A stretch of DNA of 60,457 nucleotides from assembly GCA_028280515.1 (NCBI GenBank), contig JANQLP010000160.1:1-60457 (forward strand), read 5' to 3'. This DNA is from Hyphomicrobiales bacterium. GTDB lineage: Bacteria; Pseudomonadota; Alphaproteobacteria; Rhizobiales; Methyloligellaceae. Positions 58,276-60,457 of this stretch are shown one piece after another. The notes below the pieces were generated by a model. The model was given only the letters and a program-made list of their open reading frames with translations. It was not told where the DNA came from and did not search any database. The stretch's first letter is position 1, and every line of letters begins with the position of its first letter. The position numbers and the translations under genes are program-made.

Positions 58276-60457
58276 TTACGGGTTACACCCGGCGCCATTC
58301 ACGAAGGTCTGGTTGCCGATGGTGACACTGCCGGTGAAGGCGCCCGCGCCGCCGTTGAGGTTGCACACGAAGCCGCCCACAGCGGCGTTGTTCGGGTTGT
58401 TGGCGCCGTTGATGGTGTTGCCCAGGCCGTTCACGTTCAGAATGTCATCGACGATCGTCCCGGCGAATGTCGTGTTGTTGATATCGACCGTGTTGTCATT
58501 GCGGAAGCGCAGCGCGTCGTCGCCCGCGCCCGTGATGTTCACATTCGTGAACGTGACAACGTTGCGGTCGGTAAATCCGATGCCGTCGGTGCCGGCCTGG
58601 GAGACGTTTACATGACTGAACGTGGCCGTGTTGTCGGAGGCGAAATTGATGCCGGCGCTGCTGGTGTTCATGACGTCGACATGCATCAGGGAAATATTGG
58701 TGTTCCCGCCGCTGAAGTTGATGCCGGTGCTGTTGTTATTGGTGGTGACGTTCAAGAAAGCGACATTCGTGTTGTTAGCGTTGAAGCTGATGCCGGTGCT
58801 GCTGATATTGGTGTTGACGTTCGAGAAAGTGACATCCCTGTTGCCACTGTTGAAGGTGATGCCGGCGCTCGAGGTATTGGTGACATTTACGTTTGAGAAG
58901 GTGACGTTCCTGTTGTCAAAGCTGAAGTCGATGCCGGCGCCGCCAGAATTGAACATCTGCGCGTTCCGGATCACCACATTTGTATTTCTGCTTTCGAACT
59001 CGATGAACTCGAACCCGCTGTCTCTGATCGTCACGCCTTCGATGAGGATGTTCGAATTGTCACTGCGGAACTCGATTGACTCGTCCCTGGCATTTTGAAT
59101 GCGCACGTTCTTGATGACAATGTTCTGGTTGTTGTCGAGGAACTCGATGCCTTCTTCTCCGGGATTGATCAAGGTCACGTCTTCGATGTGAATGTTCCTG
59201 CTGTTGCTTCGAAACTCAATTCCATCGCTCGGGTCATTGATGTTGGTGTTTGCGACCGTCACCTTCTTGATGGTTATGTTCGTGTTGTTATCTGCGTCGA
59301 AATCGAGCGCCTCGAAGTTCGGATCGATGACAGTGATATCGTAAACTTCGATGTTGTTGGCGTTTTGCTCGAACTCGATGGCGTCGGTGCCGACATTCTG
59401 GATATGCGTCGTCCAGATCCGGATGTTTGACGCATTCTCTTCAAACCGGATCGAGTCATCGCCGAGATTTCGGATATCGAGTTGCTCGAGGACGATGTTG
59501 TCGAGGTTGGTGTCGCCAAAAACGCCGTAGTTGCCGAGGACTGAGGTGGTCTGGTCGCCAATACCGCGGATGTTCAGCCCCGCCACATGGGTGTTGCTGG
59601 CGAGCGAAATGGCGCCGGTGCTGAAGTTGGTGTCGTTGGTGAACAGTGTCGGGCGGCTGCCCGGTGCCCGGAACCCGGCGACGGTGCCGGTCCGCGCGCC
59701 GCGATAGTTGATCGTACTGCCCCCGCCCTGGACCGTCTGGTTGGTCTGAAGCTGCTGGCCTTGCGTTCCCGACACGTCGATCTGGGCGCCGCCATCCTGC
59801 AGGATGATGAGCCGGTTGCCGCCCTGATTGACCGCGTTGGCGAACCCGGCCGCATTGCTGGCGAAGCTGACGGCGTCCATGGCCACGTTGGTGGCATTGT
59901 CGAAGACGTTCTCTTCCTTGCTTTGGGTGGTGACGATGTCGGTGTCGCGCTCAAGACCCTCGATCATGCGGAGTTCCTGGCCGGTGAGGGCAGCAATTCT
60001 GGTTGCGGCGTCACTACCGCGTGTCCCGAAGGGAATCCGCAAGCGCGCACCGATCTCGAATTTGGTGTCGCGCACCTCGTCATAGGAAAGCTCACTCTCA
60101 AGCGTCAGTCTTGAGCCCGGCAGGGACGTGATCACATCGTTGATGCGATACTCGAGCCGTCCCTTGGGTCCCGCCACCTCTTCCAGCGCCTCGTCGGCAT
60201 CGAACCAGAAGCCGCCGGCATAGGCCCTGAGCTCATGGCGTTTGGCAGGCGCCGGGGCGCCCTTCAATCCACCGCCGCCACGGGTTCCGCCAAACAGGAG
60301 AACACCGACTTCACCGTCCACACCGTAGAGAGGTACCTCCTTGCCGCCGACCATCAGAATGTTGTTGCCGCGCAGGAACACGTCCGCCAGTCCCGGCGAG
60401 CCCTTGGGATCTGTGATGGGCACATAGCCGTTCACCCGCACATCGAAGCGTTCCGAT
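58276..60457 (-). CDS. Inverse autotransporter with long beta-helix passenger (partial, N-terminus off the window)
   Basis: About 727 residues are visible; the signal peptide and first barrel strands lie beyond the right edge. The visible barrel part (NGYVPITDPKGSPGLADVFL, KFEIGARLRIPFGTRGSD) and linker (LERDTDIVTTQSKEEN) are nearly identical to the 661-residue paralogue. The passenger is longer, with at least a dozen rungs of 22-24 residues such as NVTFSNVNVTNTSSAGITFN and NIVIKNVRIQNARDESIEFR. Barrel conservation with divergent passengers suggests duplication followed by passenger change. Two Cys close to the C-terminus (FVCNLNGG, GAGCNP) mirror those of the paralogue. A surface adhesin is inferred. 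Confidence 0.8.
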   Translation of the reverse strand, partial: SERFDVRVNGYVPITDPKGSPGLADVFLRGNNILMVGGKEVPLYGVDGEVGVLLFGGTRGGGGLKGAPAPAKRHELRAYAGGFWFDADEALEEVAGPKGRLEYRINDVITSLPGSRLTLESELSYDEVRDTKFEIGARLRIPFGTRGSDAATRIAALTGQELRMIEGLERDTDIVTTQSKEENVFDNATNVAMDAVSFASNAAGFANAVNQGGNRLIILQDGGAQIDVSGTQGQQLQTNQTVQGGGSTINYRGARTGTVAGFRAPGSRPTLFTNDTNFSTGAISLASNTHVAGLNIRGIGDQTTSVLGNYGVFGDTNLDNIVLEQLDIRNLGDDSIRFEENASNIRIWTTHIQNVGTDAIEFEQNANNIEVYDITVIDPNFEALDFDADNNTNITIKKVTVANTNINDPSDGIEFRSNSRNIHIEDVTLINPGEEGIEFLDNNQNIVIKNVRIQNARDESIEFRSDNSNILIEGVTIRDSGFEFIEFESRNTNVVIRNAQMFNSGGAGIDFSFDNRNVTFSNVNVTNTSSAGITFNSGNRDVTFSNVNTNISSTGISFNANNTNVAFLNVTTNNNSTGINFSGGNTNISLMHVDVMNTSSAGINFASDNTATFSHVNVSQAGTDGIGFTDRNVVTFTNVNITGAGDDALRFRNDNTVDINNTTFAGTIVDDILNVNGLGNTINGANNPNNAAVGGFVCNLNGGAGAFTGSVTIGNQTFVNGAGCNP

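Noticed and set aside
58560-59480. Regular spacing that resembles a CRISPR array
   Set aside because: The periodic pattern of about 66-72 bp encodes beta-helix rungs; the units are not identical and there are no constant repeats with unique spacers or cas genes.

Overview
The window is GC-rich bacterial chromosome whose protein families point to an alphaproteobacterium: DUF2161 and DUF2164 proteins, a phasin-like protein, an AtzH/HpxZ-type protein, and several long methyl-accepting chemotaxis proteins. This assignment rests on recognised families, not on a database search. No rRNA or tRNA gene and no CRISPR array was seen. The organism looks like a motile, c-di-GMP-signalling bacterium that can oxidise reduced sulfur through APS reductase and ATP sulfurylase.

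Positions 1-4800 hold the edge of a prophage. On the minus strand, in transcription order, lie a Gp80-like tail protein, a repeat-rich structural protein, a small structural protein, small terminase, large terminase and a P22-type portal protein that runs off the left edge. A lipoprotein gene on the plus strand adjoins them. Positions 4823-11013 carry a minus-strand uptake operon: a DeoR-type regulator, an ATPase, a binding protein and two permeases of the UgpCBAE type, then an endonuclease/exonuclease/phosphatase-fold enzyme in the place usually held by the phosphodiesterase UgpQ. A quasi-palindrome upstream of the regulator recurs in part upstream of the ATPase gene. Positions 11420-16400 are mixed housekeeping and stress genes (secreted protein, HD-GYP, hemerythrin, CBS, AtzH-like, YihY, DUF2164).

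Positions 16613-23207 are the metabolic centre: aprM-aprB-aprA, a 121-residue unknown, a SlyD-like FKBP, a 52-residue unknown and sat, followed closely by a calcineurin-like phosphoesterase. In sulfur oxidisers AprBA makes APS from sulfite and AMP, and Sat converts APS to sulfate and ATP. Two 19-bp direct repeats 22 bp apart lie upstream of aprM.

Positions 23384-44588 hold Nudix hydrolases, a histone-deacetylase-fold enzyme, PEP carboxylase, a 762-residue EF-hand protein with a C-terminal Erv1/ALR-like sulfhydryl-oxidase region, MarC, a phasin-like protein, a Tat-exported beta-lactamase-fold enzyme beside a GAF-LuxR regulator, a tandem UspA protein, an M50 protease, a NIT-domain chemoreceptor, GFA and DUF2161 proteins, a nitronate-monooxygenase-like enzyme and a TauD-family dioxygenase. 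Positions 45120-54913 hold two more chemoreceptors, an alpha/beta hydrolase, a small secreted protein paralogous to the one at 11420, a MerR/B12-fold regulator with altered cofactor motifs, a diguanylate cyclase and an AEC transporter.

Positions 54914-60457 hold two minus-strand inverse-autotransporter genes with right-handed beta-helix passengers, plus the severed 5' end of a third. They are embedded in several families of palindromic interspersed repeats. The most unusual items are the EF-hand/Erv-like fusion, the two unknown genes inside the apr-sat operon, the inverse-autotransporter cluster with its remnant, the degenerate B12 regulator, the TauD tail remnant flanking a chemoreceptor gene, and a nested RNA-hairpin element at 31712-31779.
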